Assembly: GCF_000016985.1 (NCBI RefSeq)
Contig: NC_009633.1
Span: forward strand, 124,001-188,000
Direction: 5' to 3'
DNA from: Alkaliphilus metalliredigens QYMF
GTDB lineage: Bacteria > Bacillota > Clostridia > Peptostreptococcales > Natronincolaceae
Length of the DNA: 64,000 nt
Translations under genes and position numbers: made by a program
The notes under the pieces: generated by a model
What the model was told of the DNA's origin: nothing
What the model saw: only the letters and a program-made list of their open reading frames with translations
Database searches by the model: none
In this document: piece by piece, positions 17,203 to 25,123 of the stretch
How positions within the stretch are numbered: the stretch's first letter is position 1
Layout: every line of letters begins with the position of its first letter

Positions 17203-17819
17203 TCCAAACACCTCCACTTTCTTATTTTTAGTTTATAAAGTCTTCTTTGAAATGCTGGCACCAAAGTAATGCCTTCGCAGAAGAAACCTAATGAAAAAAT
17301 CAATCCATACATCGAATGATAAGGACTTATCCAACTTATTGTTAAAGTAATTACGATTCCAATTAATACTATAAAACAACTTCTATCTTTGTATATCCTC
17401 TTTTCATGAGATGTCAAAGGCTTGTTAGGAGATTCAACAGGAGCATAATAGAGAACTAACAGTATAGAAAAAAACGAAAAAAAAGCTTGAAAAGTCAGCA
17501 TAGAGTTACTAGGTATTAAATATACTAAATAAATAGCGGTAAATGTAATCATATCTGTTAACAAGAAACATTTCCAAAAAGAATTAGCATGGATTCCTCC
17601 TGCTTGAATCCTCAAAATACTAAAGGCTAAAATAAATATTAGAGCTTCTGTCAATAATCCAAGAATCGAGGCGATTAAAATTAATCCTATACCTTTTATT
17701 AATGTAATTATAAATAACTCAGTTCCATAGATATAAAAATCTATTTTTTCCTTGTCAATGGTAATTGTCTCATTCATTTTATTCACGGTGTATGTGGCAA
17801 GTTTATTAATCATTTTCAT
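17199..17819 (-). CDS. agrB: AgrB-type peptide-processing membrane protease
   Basis: Membrane cysteine endopeptidase of about 206 residues that processes AgrD to the cyclic autoinducer. The catalytic His and Cys lie in the family motif GGIHANSFWKC (H77 and C84 counting from the first ATG, the same spacing as in staphylococcal AgrB). Four to six hydrophobic segments follow. An in-frame ATG two codons in has better spacing to AAGGAAG and may be the true start. The agrD gene overlaps its stop by four bases. A terminator separates it from the truncated sensor kinase upstream, so agrBD must have its own promoter in the 80 bp before it. Confidence 0.92.
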   Translation of the reverse strand: MKMINKLATYTVNKMNETITIDKEKIDFYIYGTELFIITLIKGIGLILIASILGLLTEALIFILAFSILRIQAGGIHANSFWKCFLLTDMITFTAIYLVYLIPSNSMLTFQAFFSFFSILLVLYYAPVESPNKPLTSHEKRIYKDRSCFIVLIGIVITLTISWISPYHSMYGLIFSLGFFCEGITLVPAFQRRLYKLKIRKWRCLD

Positions 17820-17899
17820 CTTCCTTAACTTTTAAACACAATATAGCATGTAAGCAGTTTTAAAAGCAATACATATAGCATAAGTGGTGGGAAAAACGG

Positions 17900-17947
17900 C
17901 CTAAATAGCAAAAGATGACCTAGATAGGTCATCTTTTGCTATTTAGG
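17900..17947 (-). terminator. 48-bp perfect palindrome terminating the agrC remnant
   Basis: A 23-bp perfect stem around a GA centre, built on CCTAAATAGCAAAAGATG and its complement. It overlaps the last three codons of the kinase remnant and lies in front of agrB. A stem this long and perfect could act as a terminator or as a target for mobile elements. Confidence 0.8.
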
Positions 17948-18379
17948 TATTGCTATTTGTATCTCCACAGTATCCCCTTGATCTTTTAAGTTTATCAATC
18001 CATCATATTGCGCAATTGTTGTTTGGATATTTTTTAAACCCAAACCATGATTTTCTTTATCTTTCTTAGTTGTGAAGGACTCATCTATACTTTCATTGCT
18101 TAGCGTATATGTGGTAGGCTTAGCATTTAATATTTTTATAATAAGATATACTTCGTTAACATACATCTTTAAATCAATTGCTAGGTTTGTTGAGTTTGAG
18201 GCAGTACATGCTTCAATGGCATTATCAAGTGAATTACCAAGAATGATTGATAAGTCAACATCATCTATTGAAAGAGTATTAGGGACATCTATATCAATAC
18301 TAAAGTCTATTTTTTCTCTGAATACCCTCTCTCTTTTGACATTAATTAATGCAGCAATGATTGGGTGCCTGAGAATAAC
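17939..18379 (-). pseudogene. agrC: AgrC-type sensor histidine kinase, C-terminal fragment
   Basis: An open frame of about 146 codons without its own start reads the GHKL ATPase half of an AgrC kinase. It includes the N-box GNSLDNAIEAC and the G-box ENHGLGLKNI, ending in an IAIPK tail. The sensor, membrane part and most of the dimerisation helices are gone. The reading frame ends exactly where a Y1 transposase cassette begins (18381). It belonged with agrB and agrD just downstream on the same strand, so the local receptor was lost by this insertion. Confidence 0.88.
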
Positions 18380-18380
18380 A

Positions 18381-18629
18381 GGGACGGTTCTTTTGATTAC
18401 TCAATGATTAAAGTAGTATAATTAGGAAAAAAGGTAAAGGAGCAATCGATATGCCACGAACTGCCAGAGAGAAAAATAAAAGTGGTATATATCATGTGAT
18501 GATTAGAGGAGCAAATAGACAAGAGATCTTTCATGATGAGCAGGACTGTCTAAGATTCCTTGAAATATTAGAAATATATAAAGTGAAGACAGAAATTAAG
18601 ATATATGATTGCTGCTTGATGAATAATCA
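18381..18629 (+). pseudogene. Y1 transposase cassette, copy B (5' part only)
   Basis: Starts with the shared left end gggacggttctttt and reads MPRTAREKNKSGIYHVMIRG... for 58 codons from 18451. It stops at MNNQ, just before the HUH motif, where the left end of copy C begins. The missing catalytic part makes it inactive. Several differences from copies A and C (for example EIYKVK for DRYKVK) show it is the older insertion. Confidence 0.85.
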
Positions 18630-18640
18630 GGCGAATAATA

Positions 18641-19499
18641 GGGACGGTTCTTTTGATTAAGCAATGATAAAGTAGTATAATTAGGAAAAAAGGTAAAGGA
18701 GCAATCAATATGCCACGAACTGCCAGAGAGAAAAGCAAAAGCGGTATATATCATGTGATGATTAGAGGAGCAAATAGACAGGAGATATTTCATGATGAGC
18801 AGGACTGTCTAAGATTTCTTGAAATATTAGACAGATATAAAGTGAAGACAGAAATTAAGATATATGGTTGGTGCTTGATGAATAATCACATGCATTTACT
18901 CATTCAAGAAGGTAAAGAGGAACTTGCGACAACTATGAAGAGAATAGGTGTAAGCTTTGTAGGGTATTACCATCAGAAATATGATACAACAGGGCATTTG
19001 TTTCAAGACAGGTTTAGAAGTGAGAATGTGGAAAGTGATGAATATCTGATAACAGTAATCCGGTATATACATCAAAATCCAGTAAAAGCTGGACTTGTAA
19101 GTAAGCCTGTAGATTGGAAGTGGAGTAGTTGTTCAGGATACTATGGAAAGAAAGAATATCTCCAAGGACTATTAGATAGTGAGAGAATACTAGGACTATT
19201 TTCAAATGATAGAGAGAGTGCAATAAAAGAATTTAGGAAATTTAATGAACAAGAAAATAAAGATAATTGTCTGGATGATGTTATCATTACAAGTCTTAGA
19301 GATGAAGAAGCAAGGTTAGAAATTGAGAAGATACTATCAGGAATTAATATAGCGCAAATAAAGAGTTTGCCAAAAGATCAAAGAGATAAGATAATTAGAG
19401 AGGCTAAATGTATAGAGGGTGTAAAGCAGCGTCAATTGGCGAGGCTTTTAGGGGTTTCACAGACAATGATATCAATTGCGTAATCAAAAGAACCGTCCC
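18641..19499 (+). mobile_element. REP-associated Y1 transposase cassette, copy C (intact)
   Basis: Bounded by gggacggttcttttgatta at the left and its inverted form taatcaaaagaaccgtccc at the right (25-bp inverted repeat with one mismatch). It contains one complete transposase gene. It has landed inside or next to copy B. The right end is followed by a further copy of the same repeat. Confidence 0.87.
18710..19483 (+). CDS. REP-associated tyrosine transposase (Y1_Tnp / HUH), intact
   Basis: Complete 257-residue version of the RAYT family protein. The HUH motif is HMH in NNHMHLLIQE near residue 61. The GHLFQDRFRSENVESDEYL and YIHQNPVKAGLV blocks follow, and a C-terminal DNA-binding helix-turn-helix lies near residues 235-250. 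The stop codon lies within the right-end repeat (ATTGCGTAA). Only two residue differences separate it from the copy at 8215. It is the best candidate source for the other copies. Confidence 0.92.
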   Translation: MPRTAREKSKSGIYHVMIRGANRQEIFHDEQDCLRFLEILDRYKVKTEIKIYGWCLMNNHMHLLIQEGKEELATTMKRIGVSFVGYYHQKYDTTGHLFQDRFRSENVESDEYLITVIRYIHQNPVKAGLVSKPVDWKWSSCSGYYGKKEYLQGLLDSERILGLFSNDRESAIKEFRKFNEQENKDNCLDDVIITSLRDEEARLEIEKILSGINIAQIKSLPKDQRDKIIREAKCIEGVKQRQLARLLGVSQTMISIA

Positions 19500-19574
19500 G
19501 AATATTCCCGAATATTCCATCAATTGCGTAATCAAAAGAACCGTCCCGAATATTCCACCGTCCCGAATATTCCA
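19471..19574 (+). repeat. Tandem right-end REP repeats
   Basis: A 38-bp unit (starts atcaattgcgtaatcaaa, ends cccgaatattcc) occurs at 19471-19508 and again at 19519-19556. Partial repeats of its last 10-17 bases fill 19509-19518 and 19558-19574. Such arrays are where RAYT-type transposases act. Confidence 0.85.
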
Positions 19575-19591
19575 TGAACTGGAGGAATTGT

Positions 19592-20113
19592 ATGTATAAA
19601 AGAATAATTTTAATAATAGCGGCATTATTTATCTTTGCTGCTTGTGGTGAAAAACTTCAATATTCTGTACCAAGCTTAGAACAGGTGAATGAATTTATAT
19701 CTGACAATTCAGTTAATGCATTAGCGATTAAAGAAGCAGAGGATTTTACTATTGTGTTATATGAAAACGAGAATGGATTTGGACACTATGTATTGCATAG
19801 AGATCAGAATAATAAATTATATGATGGAAAAGTCATAGCAATGAGACATAAAGATTATCAACAAAACACACTTTCATTAGGAGGAGTAGCATCGGGTAAA
19901 AATCCATTCGTTACAGTAATTATCAATGACGATAACGTTTTAGATAAAGCAACTGAATTGGAAATTTTATTTACTGATGGGGTAAAGGTAAAAGAACCTA
20001 TAGATAATAAGGGGATAATTATAATACATACAAATAATGAAAGTGACAAGATAATAAACTATCTAAAAGTAACGATTTATGATTCCGATATGAACATTTT
20101 ATATGAAAAATAA
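19592..20113 (+). CDS. Putative lipoprotein, 173 aa
   Basis: The start is the ATG behind GGAGGAATTG; an in-frame ATG 18 bp upstream lies in the REP array and lacks a site. A lipoprotein signal with lipobox IFAAC (Cys at about residue 18) follows MYKRIILIIAALF. The mature part has no recognised family. It looks like a small beta-rich domain (YENENGFGHYVLHRDQNNKLYDGKV, and a region resembling a stalk or Ig-like fold). It stands alone between the REP array and its terminator. Confidence 0.65.
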   Translation: MYKRIILIIAALFIFAACGEKLQYSVPSLEQVNEFISDNSVNALAIKEAEDFTIVLYENENGFGHYVLHRDQNNKLYDGKVIAMRHKDYQQNTLSLGGVASGKNPFVTVIINDDNVLDKATELEILFTDGVKVKEPIDNKGIIIIHTNNESDKIINYLKVTIYDSDMNILYEK

Positions 20114-20151
20114 ATAGTCATTATAAATAAAAAGCTACTGGAGAACGCTAT

Positions 20152-20187
20152 AAAAAAGATGCTGATGAATTCTATCAGCATCTTTTT
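20152..20187 (+). terminator. Intrinsic terminator after the lipoprotein gene
   Basis: A GATGCTGAT / ATCAGCATC stem and T-run. It is homologous to the terminator at 7505-7540, including flanks, with a compensatory G-C to A-T change in the stem. Confidence 0.92.
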
Positions 20188-20253
20188 ACACTGATGTCTC
20201 AGAACCATTCCCCCTTGTCTCGTCTGTTTTTTTGCTCTTTTAAAAAAATTTAG

Positions 20254-20314
20254 TTGAAAAATAAATGAGATAAGAGTATAATAAAATCAAACATATGAAC
20301 ACATGAGCATATGT
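20254..20314 (+). promoter_or_regulatory. Sigma-A promoter and CadC-type operator
   Basis: TTGAAA and TATAAT are spaced by 17 bp (20254-20259 and 20277-20282). An imperfect 12-2-12-like inverted repeat (acatatgaacac / atgagcatatgt) spans 20291-20314, over the likely transcription start. It resembles ArsR/SmtB operators of the CadC/CzrA type, where the apo-repressor blocks transcription until metal binds. Confidence 0.75.
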
Positions 20315-20335
20315 ACAAAAAAGGGAGCTGATTTG

Positions 20336-20704
20336 ATGGAAAAAGAAAGAATAACAATGGATACTTGCAACTGCACCATCATTCATGAGGATATTGTCAA
20401 TAGAGTAAAAGAATCTATGCCTCAGGAAGAAAAACTCTATGATCTCGCTGAACTATTTAAGGTATTTGGAGATACCACTAGAATTAAGATTATTTATGCT
20501 TTATTTGAGTCAGAAATGTGTGTGTGTGATATTGCTGCACTTCTTGGCATGAACCAATCTGCCATATCACATCAACTAAGGGTGTTGAAGCAAGCGGGAT
20601 TAGCCAAGTATAGAAGAGAAGGGAAAGTAGTCTACTACTCCTTGGACGATGAGCACGTTAAAAATATTTTTGATCAAGGATATACTCATATTGCTCATAA
20701 ATAA
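20336..20704 (+). CDS. cadC: ArsR/SmtB-family metal-responsive repressor (CadC-like)
   Basis: A 122-residue winged-helix protein; the ATG at 20336 follows GGGAGCTG. The metal site signs are the N-terminal CNC pair (DTCNC) and the ELCVCD-type motif (MCVCDIAALL) in the DNA-binding helix region. This is the alpha-3N arrangement of CadC sensors for Cd, Pb and Zn. The recognition helix is MNQSAISHQLRVLKQ. It sits under a promoter with an operator-like repeat and ends 13 bp before the P-type ATPase, so it most likely represses its own operon until toxic metal is present. Confidence 0.93.
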   Translation: MEKERITMDTCNCTIIHEDIVNRVKESMPQEEKLYDLAELFKVFGDTTRIKIIYALFESEMCVCDIAALLGMNQSAISHQLRVLKQAGLAKYRREGKVVYYSLDDEHVKNIFDQGYTHIAHK

Positions 20705-20717
20705 AGGGGGAAATGAC

Positions 20718-23084
20718 ATGAGTTATGTAAGCCATGTAATCAAAAAAGAATTGATTCTAGAAGGTATGGACTGCGCTGGTTGTACTTCTAAAATAGAAGT
20801 AGCCATAGCTAAATTAGTAGGTGTTAAAGAGGTGTCTTTAAATTTTGTTACGAAGACGTTGACAATTGAAATAGATGATGAGAGTAAAATGGAGTCTGTT
20901 GTCTCAGCTGCAAAGGATATCGTCAATCAATTTGAACCCCATGTCATCGTAAAAGAAAAGATGATTGATAAAGTATCGAAGAAAGCTTTAGTGCTAAAGG
21001 GATTATCCTGTGTAAGCTGCGCTACAAAAATTGAGGATAAAGTAAAAGAATTAAAGGGCGTCCATAGTGTCTATATGGATTTTACATCGGAGAAATTAGT
21101 AATTGAGGCAAAGACACATGATTGGCACAGAATTACCAAGGAAGTAACGGCTATTGTAAAACATATAGAGTCTGATGTTGAAGTCATTGATGAAAGTAGA
21201 AAGAAAGATGAACAGGGTCATAGTCACGGCGGCGGAGACAATAAGATGGAGCTTATACGATTGGGCATTGGGGCTATATTATATGCCATAGCACTTGCTT
21301 TTCAAATGTCAGATTCCATTGAATTTGTATTGTACTTCATAAGCTATCTACTTATAGGTGGAGAAGTATTACTGAAGGCAGGTAGAAATATACGAAGAGG
21401 TCAAATTTTCGATGAAAACTTCCTAATGAGTATTGCAACAATAGGAGCCTTTGCTATCGGAGAATTCCCTGAAGGCGTAGCGGTAATGCTCTTCTACCAA
21501 ATAGGTGAGTTCTTCCAGGGGTTAGCGGTGAATCGTTCTAGAAAATCCATCGGAGCGCTGATGGATATTCGACCTGATTATGCTAATCTTAAGGTTGGAA
21601 ATGATGTAAAGAAGGTTTCTCCAGAAGAAGTAACTGTAGGTGACCACATTCTAGTGAAACCAGGAGAAAAAGTACCTCTTGATGGTGTTGTGATAGAAGG
21701 ACAATCCATGGTAGATACTTCGGCTTTAACAGGTGAATCTGTGCCAAGGGAAGTGGAAGTAGATAGCAATGTATTAGGCGGATTTATTAATAAAAACGGT
21801 GTATTAACAATTAAAGTGAGTAAAGAATTTGGGGAATCCACGGTATCTAAGATTTTAGAGTTAGTAGAGAATGCAAGCAGTAAAAAGGCCCCAACAGAAA
21901 ACTTTATCACTAAATTTGCAAGATATTATACACCGGTAGTTGTATTTGTAGCCCTAGCCTTAGCAATCATACCACCCCTTGTGATTGACGGTGCTACTTT
22001 TTCAGAATGGATTTATAGAGCCTTGGTATTTCTTGTAATCTCCTGCCCTTGTGCATTGGTAATCTCTATACCACTAGGGTTCTTTGGGGGTATTGGAGGT
22101 GCATCGAAAAACGGAATTCTCATAAAGGGTGGAAACTATCTGGAAGCCCTAAACAGTGTTGATATAGTAGTCTTTGATAAAACAGGTACATTGACAAAGG
22201 GCGTATTCAAGGTAATGGAGATAAATGTAGAGCAAAATATCTCAAAGGAAGAACTGCTAGAATATGCGGCTTATGCCGAAAGTTATTCTAACCATCCTAT
22301 CTCCACATCTATCTTAAAGGCCTATGGAAAAGAAGTAAATAAAGAAGAAATTGAAAGTTATAATGAAATATCAGGGCATGGTATTAAAATAAAGGTCAAA
22401 GATAAGGAAATTTTAGCAGGTAACATTAAATTGATGGATAGCGAAAAAATTGCATATGAACCAGTAGAAGCTATAGGAACCATAGTATATGTAGCAATTA
22501 ACGGAAAACTTGCTGGTTCTATCATTATTTCAGATGAGATAAAGGAAGATTCTCAGCGTGCAATTAAAGAATTAAAGGCTATTGGTGTTAAAAAGATTGT
22601 GATGCTTACAGGAGACAACAAGCAAGTAGGAATAAAAGTGGCGAAGCAATTAGGCATAGATGAGGTACACACAGAACTGCTACCTGATGAAAAAGTTGAG
22701 AAGCTGGAGCAATTAGATAGACAGAAATCACCAAAAGGGAAATTGGTCTTTGTTGGAGATGGGATCAATGATGCCCCGGTTTTAGCTAGAGCAGATATTG
22801 GTGTAGCCATGGGTGGATTGGGATCTGATGCAGCTATTGAAGCGGCTGATGTTGTCCTAATGACTGATGAACCAATGAAACTAGTCAGCGCCATAAAGAT
22901 AGCAAAAAGAACAAAGCGTATTGTATGGCAAAACATTATCTTTGCTTTTGGAGTAAAAGGGATTGTTCTACTGCTAGGAGCTGGTGGTCTTGCAACCATG
23001 TGGGAAGCCGTATTTGCCGATGTAGGTGTAGCACTAATCGCAGTATTTAACGCCATGAGGGTTTTAAATGTAAAAAATCTATAA
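20718..23084 (+). CDS. cadA: Cd/Zn/Pb-translocating P1B-type ATPase
   Basis: Exports divalent heavy metals at the cost of ATP. Two N-terminal HMA metal-binding domains carry GMDCAGC and GLSCVSC (about residues 12-80 and 95-165), followed by a His-rich linker (GHSHGGG). The membrane metal site is CPC in SCPCALVISIP. The phosphorylation loop is DKTGTLTKG, the hinge GDGINDAPVLARADIG. The start at 20718 has a GGGGG site; an earlier in-frame start would overlap the repressor gene. The length of 788 residues and two HMA domains fit the CadA/ZntA subgroup. Regulated with the CadC-like gene. Confidence 0.95.
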   Translation: MSYVSHVIKKELILEGMDCAGCTSKIEVAIAKLVGVKEVSLNFVTKTLTIEIDDESKMESVVSAAKDIVNQFEPHVIVKEKMIDKVSKKALVLKGLSCVSCATKIEDKVKELKGVHSVYMDFTSEKLVIEAKTHDWHRITKEVTAIVKHIESDVEVIDESRKKDEQGHSHGGGDNKMELIRLGIGAILYAIALAFQMSDSIEFVLYFISYLLIGGEVLLKAGRNIRRGQIFDENFLMSIATIGAFAIGEFPEGVAVMLFYQIGEFFQGLAVNRSRKSIGALMDIRPDYANLKVGNDVKKVSPEEVTVGDHILVKPGEKVPLDGVVIEGQSMVDTSALTGESVPREVEVDSNVLGGFINKNGVLTIKVSKEFGESTVSKILELVENASSKKAPTENFITKFARYYTPVVVFVALALAIIPPLVIDGATFSEWIYRALVFLVISCPCALVISIPLGFFGGIGGASKNGILIKGGNYLEALNSVDIVVFDKTGTLTKGVFKVMEINVEQNISKEELLEYAAYAESYSNHPISTSILKAYGKEVNKEEIESYNEISGHGIKIKVKDKEILAGNIKLMDSEKIAYEPVEAIGTIVYVAINGKLAGSIIISDEIKEDSQRAIKELKAIGVKKIVMLTGDNKQVGIKVAKQLGIDEVHTELLPDEKVEKLEQLDRQKSPKGKLVFVGDGINDAPVLARADIGVAMGGLGSDAAIEAADVVLMTDEPMKLVSAIKIAKRTKRIVWQNIIFAFGVKGIVLLLGAGGLATMWEAVFADVGVALIAVFNAMRVLNVKNL

Positions 23085-23104
23085 AATTTTGTTGATACAG
23101 AAGG

Positions 23105-23138
23105 AGGGTGCCTGCATATCATTTTGCAAGCACCCTCA
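23105..23138 (+). terminator. Hairpin after the cad operon
   Basis: A GAGGGTGCCTGCA / TGCAAGCACCCTC stem with one mismatch, but no T-run follows, so termination may be inefficient or factor-dependent. Confidence 0.6.
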
Positions 23139-23191
23139 CCGTATCTATTGCGTGTATATAGATTCTGATTAACAGAGGAAAGGAGGCAAAA

Positions 23192-24448
23192 ATGAGTATA
23201 GGATATGCGTGTTTAACGGTTGGGGTTGAAAATACCGATCAGAAAAGCTGTATGCTTAAAAATGCAAGTGAAAGCAGATTGTCAGAAATAGTCGCCTACA
23301 ATTTATCTGCTCTTGAAAATATCATTGATTATAATATCAAAAACCAAATAAAACTCTTTAGGATTAGCTCGGATTTAATCCCCTTTGGTTCAAGTCCGAT
23401 GAACACACTCCATTGGTGGGATGTGTATAGATCTGATTTTTCAAAAATAGGTGAAAAAATTAAAAAGAGCGGTATGAGGGTTTCCATGCACCCGGGGCAA
23501 TATACCGTATTAAACTCACCAAGAGAAGAAGTTGTGGAGAGGGCAATTCAAGACTTAAATTATCATGCAAGAGTACTGGACTGTCTAGGAGTAGGTCCTG
23601 AGCATAAGATAGTATTACATATCGGAGGCATCTATGATGATAAAAAGGAAGCGATGGATAGATTTATAAGGAATTACCAAAGCCTAGAGGAAGCAGTTAA
23701 AAAGAGGCTTGTGATAGAAAACGATGATAAATCCTATACCATAAGTGATGTATTGGAAATCGGAGCAATACTTAATATACCGGTTATTTTTGATAACCTC
23801 CATAATGAAATTAACCCCAGTGACCAGGAAAGAGATGAACTTTATTGGATCGGGGCGTGTAGAAAAACATGGGAGGAAAAGGATGGGAATCAAAAAATCC
23901 ATTACTCACAGCAGAATCCAGAAAAAAGAGCTGGATCTCATTCTGAAAGTATTGGGATTAATGAGTTTATGGTCTTTTATCAAAAGATCAAAAGAGATGA
24001 TCTTGATATGATGCTAGAAGTAAAAGACAAAAACCTCTCAGCAGTAAAATGTATTAATAGCACGTCAACACAGAAAAAAATTAAGGCACTTGAGCTTGAG
24101 TGGAGTAAGTATAAATACACAATTTTAGAAACCTCACCAGTAAACTATTTGGAGATTCGTAAAATACTCAAGGATAAGGATGGGTACCCTGCAATTTCTT
24201 TTTATACCTTAGTTGAAGAAGCTTTACAAAAAGAGCGGACCATTGAAAATGCAGTCAATGCCGCACAGCATGTTTGGGGATATTTCAAAGATGTAGCAAG
24301 TGAAAAAGAAAAACAAGCATTTCTAAAGAACATGGATAAATTTATAAAAAAAGAAACTTCAATTAGATCCATTAAGCGAAATCTATGGAAGTTAGCTGTT
24401 AAATACAAGGAAGAATATCTTTTAAGTTCATATTATTTTGTGTTATAA
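23192..24448 (+). CDS. uvsE: UV damage endonuclease UvsE with C-terminal extension
   Basis: UvsE nicks DNA 5' of UV photoproducts. The AP-endonuclease-like TIM barrel covers about residues 1-285: YACLTVGV at the start, IKLFRISSDLIPFGSSP, SMHPGQYTVLNSP, VLHIGGIYDDK, LVIENDDKSYT, PVIFDNLHNEINP and KIHYSQQNPEKRAGSHSE, with metal-binding His, Glu and Asp. Bacillus UvsE has about 320 residues; this one has about 100 more. The extra helical tail (LVEEALQKERTIENA...AVKYKEEYLLSSYYFVL) resembles the DUF1722/YbgA domain (tentative). A strong AAAGGAGG site and a terminator make it a single-gene unit. Confidence 0.92.
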   Translation: MSIGYACLTVGVENTDQKSCMLKNASESRLSEIVAYNLSALENIIDYNIKNQIKLFRISSDLIPFGSSPMNTLHWWDVYRSDFSKIGEKIKKSGMRVSMHPGQYTVLNSPREEVVERAIQDLNYHARVLDCLGVGPEHKIVLHIGGIYDDKKEAMDRFIRNYQSLEEAVKKRLVIENDDKSYTISDVLEIGAILNIPVIFDNLHNEINPSDQERDELYWIGACRKTWEEKDGNQKIHYSQQNPEKRAGSHSESIGINEFMVFYQKIKRDDLDMMLEVKDKNLSAVKCINSTSTQKKIKALELEWSKYKYTILETSPVNYLEIRKILKDKDGYPAISFYTLVEEALQKERTIENAVNAAQHVWGYFKDVASEKEKQAFLKNMDKFIKKETSIRSIKRNLWKLAVKYKEEYLLSSYYFVL

Positions 24449-24484
24449 AAAAGGTGCTGATGAATTTGATCAGCGCCTTTTTTA
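24447..24484 (+). terminator. Intrinsic terminator of uvsE
   Basis: A GGTGCTGAT / ATCAGCGCC stem followed by seven T's. Third member of the hairpin family also seen at 7505 and 20152. Confidence 0.92.
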
Positions 24485-24660
24485 TATAGCAGGAAAGTTT
24501 TCCTTTCCTACTATATAAAAAACAGGGGTTGAAAGGGGAAGTATTCCCCTTCCGTAGTCAGAAGGGTGCTCAGACGACTTTGTCGTCGTCGAAGTGAAAC
24601 TAGGTTTCCATAGCGAAAGCGTCGAAGACGCTCTTCTTTTAATCCAAAAAAAATTCAAAA
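24485..24660 (+). other. Hairpin-rich intergenic stretch
   Basis: Between uvsE and the GntR promoter lie four adjacent inverted repeats: tatatagcaggaaag / ctttcctactatata (24485-24518), aggggaa/ttcccct, gacgac/gtcgtc and gcgtc/gacgc. No coding frame with a start is seen. It could be decayed repeat DNA or an unassigned structured RNA. Confidence 0.4.
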
Positions 24661-24665
24661 AACCC

Positions 24666-24721
24666 TTGACAGACAAGGGTATAAATATTATGATAATAGT
24701 GCACTATAAAACTAGTGCGCT
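24666..24721 (+). promoter_or_regulatory. Sigma-A promoter with YtrA-type operator
   Basis: TTGACA and TATGAT with a 17-bp spacer. Directly downstream is AGTGCACTA-N6-TAGTGCGCT (24698-24721), an inverted repeat with one mismatch that resembles the AGTGTA...TACACT operator bound by YtrA-type GntR regulators. Its position over the start site predicts autorepression. Confidence 0.8.
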
Positions 24722-24748
24722 AGATGTGTAATGAGAGGTGGAACTAGG

Positions 24749-25123
24749 ATGGAATTTAACAATTCAAAGCCAATCTATTTACAAATTATCGATTATATTA
24801 AAAAGCAGTTAATTCGGGGTGAATTAAAGGGTGGAGACAAGATTTCTTCCCAGCGAGAATTTGCTCAACAAATGAAGGTCAACCCCAATACAGTTCAAAG
24901 GGCTTACCGAGAGATGGAAAGTATGCAACTGGTAGAAACCATTCGAGGGCAAGGGACCTTTATTTGTAACCAGGAAGAAATGCTAGCAGTCATTCAAGAA
25001 GAAATGGCAGGAGATCTACTAAGACACTTTATAGAGGAAATGTATTCATTGGGCTATAGCAAAGAAGCAATGGTTCAACTAATAGAGAAATGGAAAACAG
25101 AAGTAAGGGAGGAAGAAAAATGA
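24749..25123 (+). CDS. GntR-family transcriptional regulator, YtrA subfamily
   Basis: A 124-residue regulator with an N-terminal winged helix (PIYLQIIDYIKKQLIRGEL...SQREFAQQMKVNPNTVQRAYREME) and only a short C-terminal dimerisation helix, which is the YtrA-type build. The ATG at 24749 is preferred over an in-frame ATG 18 bp upstream because GAGAGGTGG precedes it. Its stop overlaps the ABC ATPase start (ATGA). It very likely binds the operator in front of it and controls the ABC transporter. YtrA-family regulators often answer cell-wall antibiotics or envelope stress; the inducer here is unknown. Confidence 0.93.
   Translation: MEFNNSKPIYLQIIDYIKKQLIRGELKGGDKISSQREFAQQMKVNPNTVQRAYREMESMQLVETIRGQGTFICNQEEMLAVIQEEMAGDLLRHFIEEMYSLGYSKEAMVQLIEKWKTEVREEEK

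Noticed and set aside
19471-19574. Tandem repeats that could suggest a CRISPR-like array
   Set aside because: There are no unique spacers of constant length. The units are the right-end repeat of the transposase cassette.
22553-23122. A 189-codon minus-strand frame opposite the P-type ATPase gene
   Set aside because: Shadow of a strongly coding gene. It has no ribosome site, and its composition follows codon bias of the other strand. The same holds for the many other long antisense frames (for example opposite mfd, abgT and uvsE).
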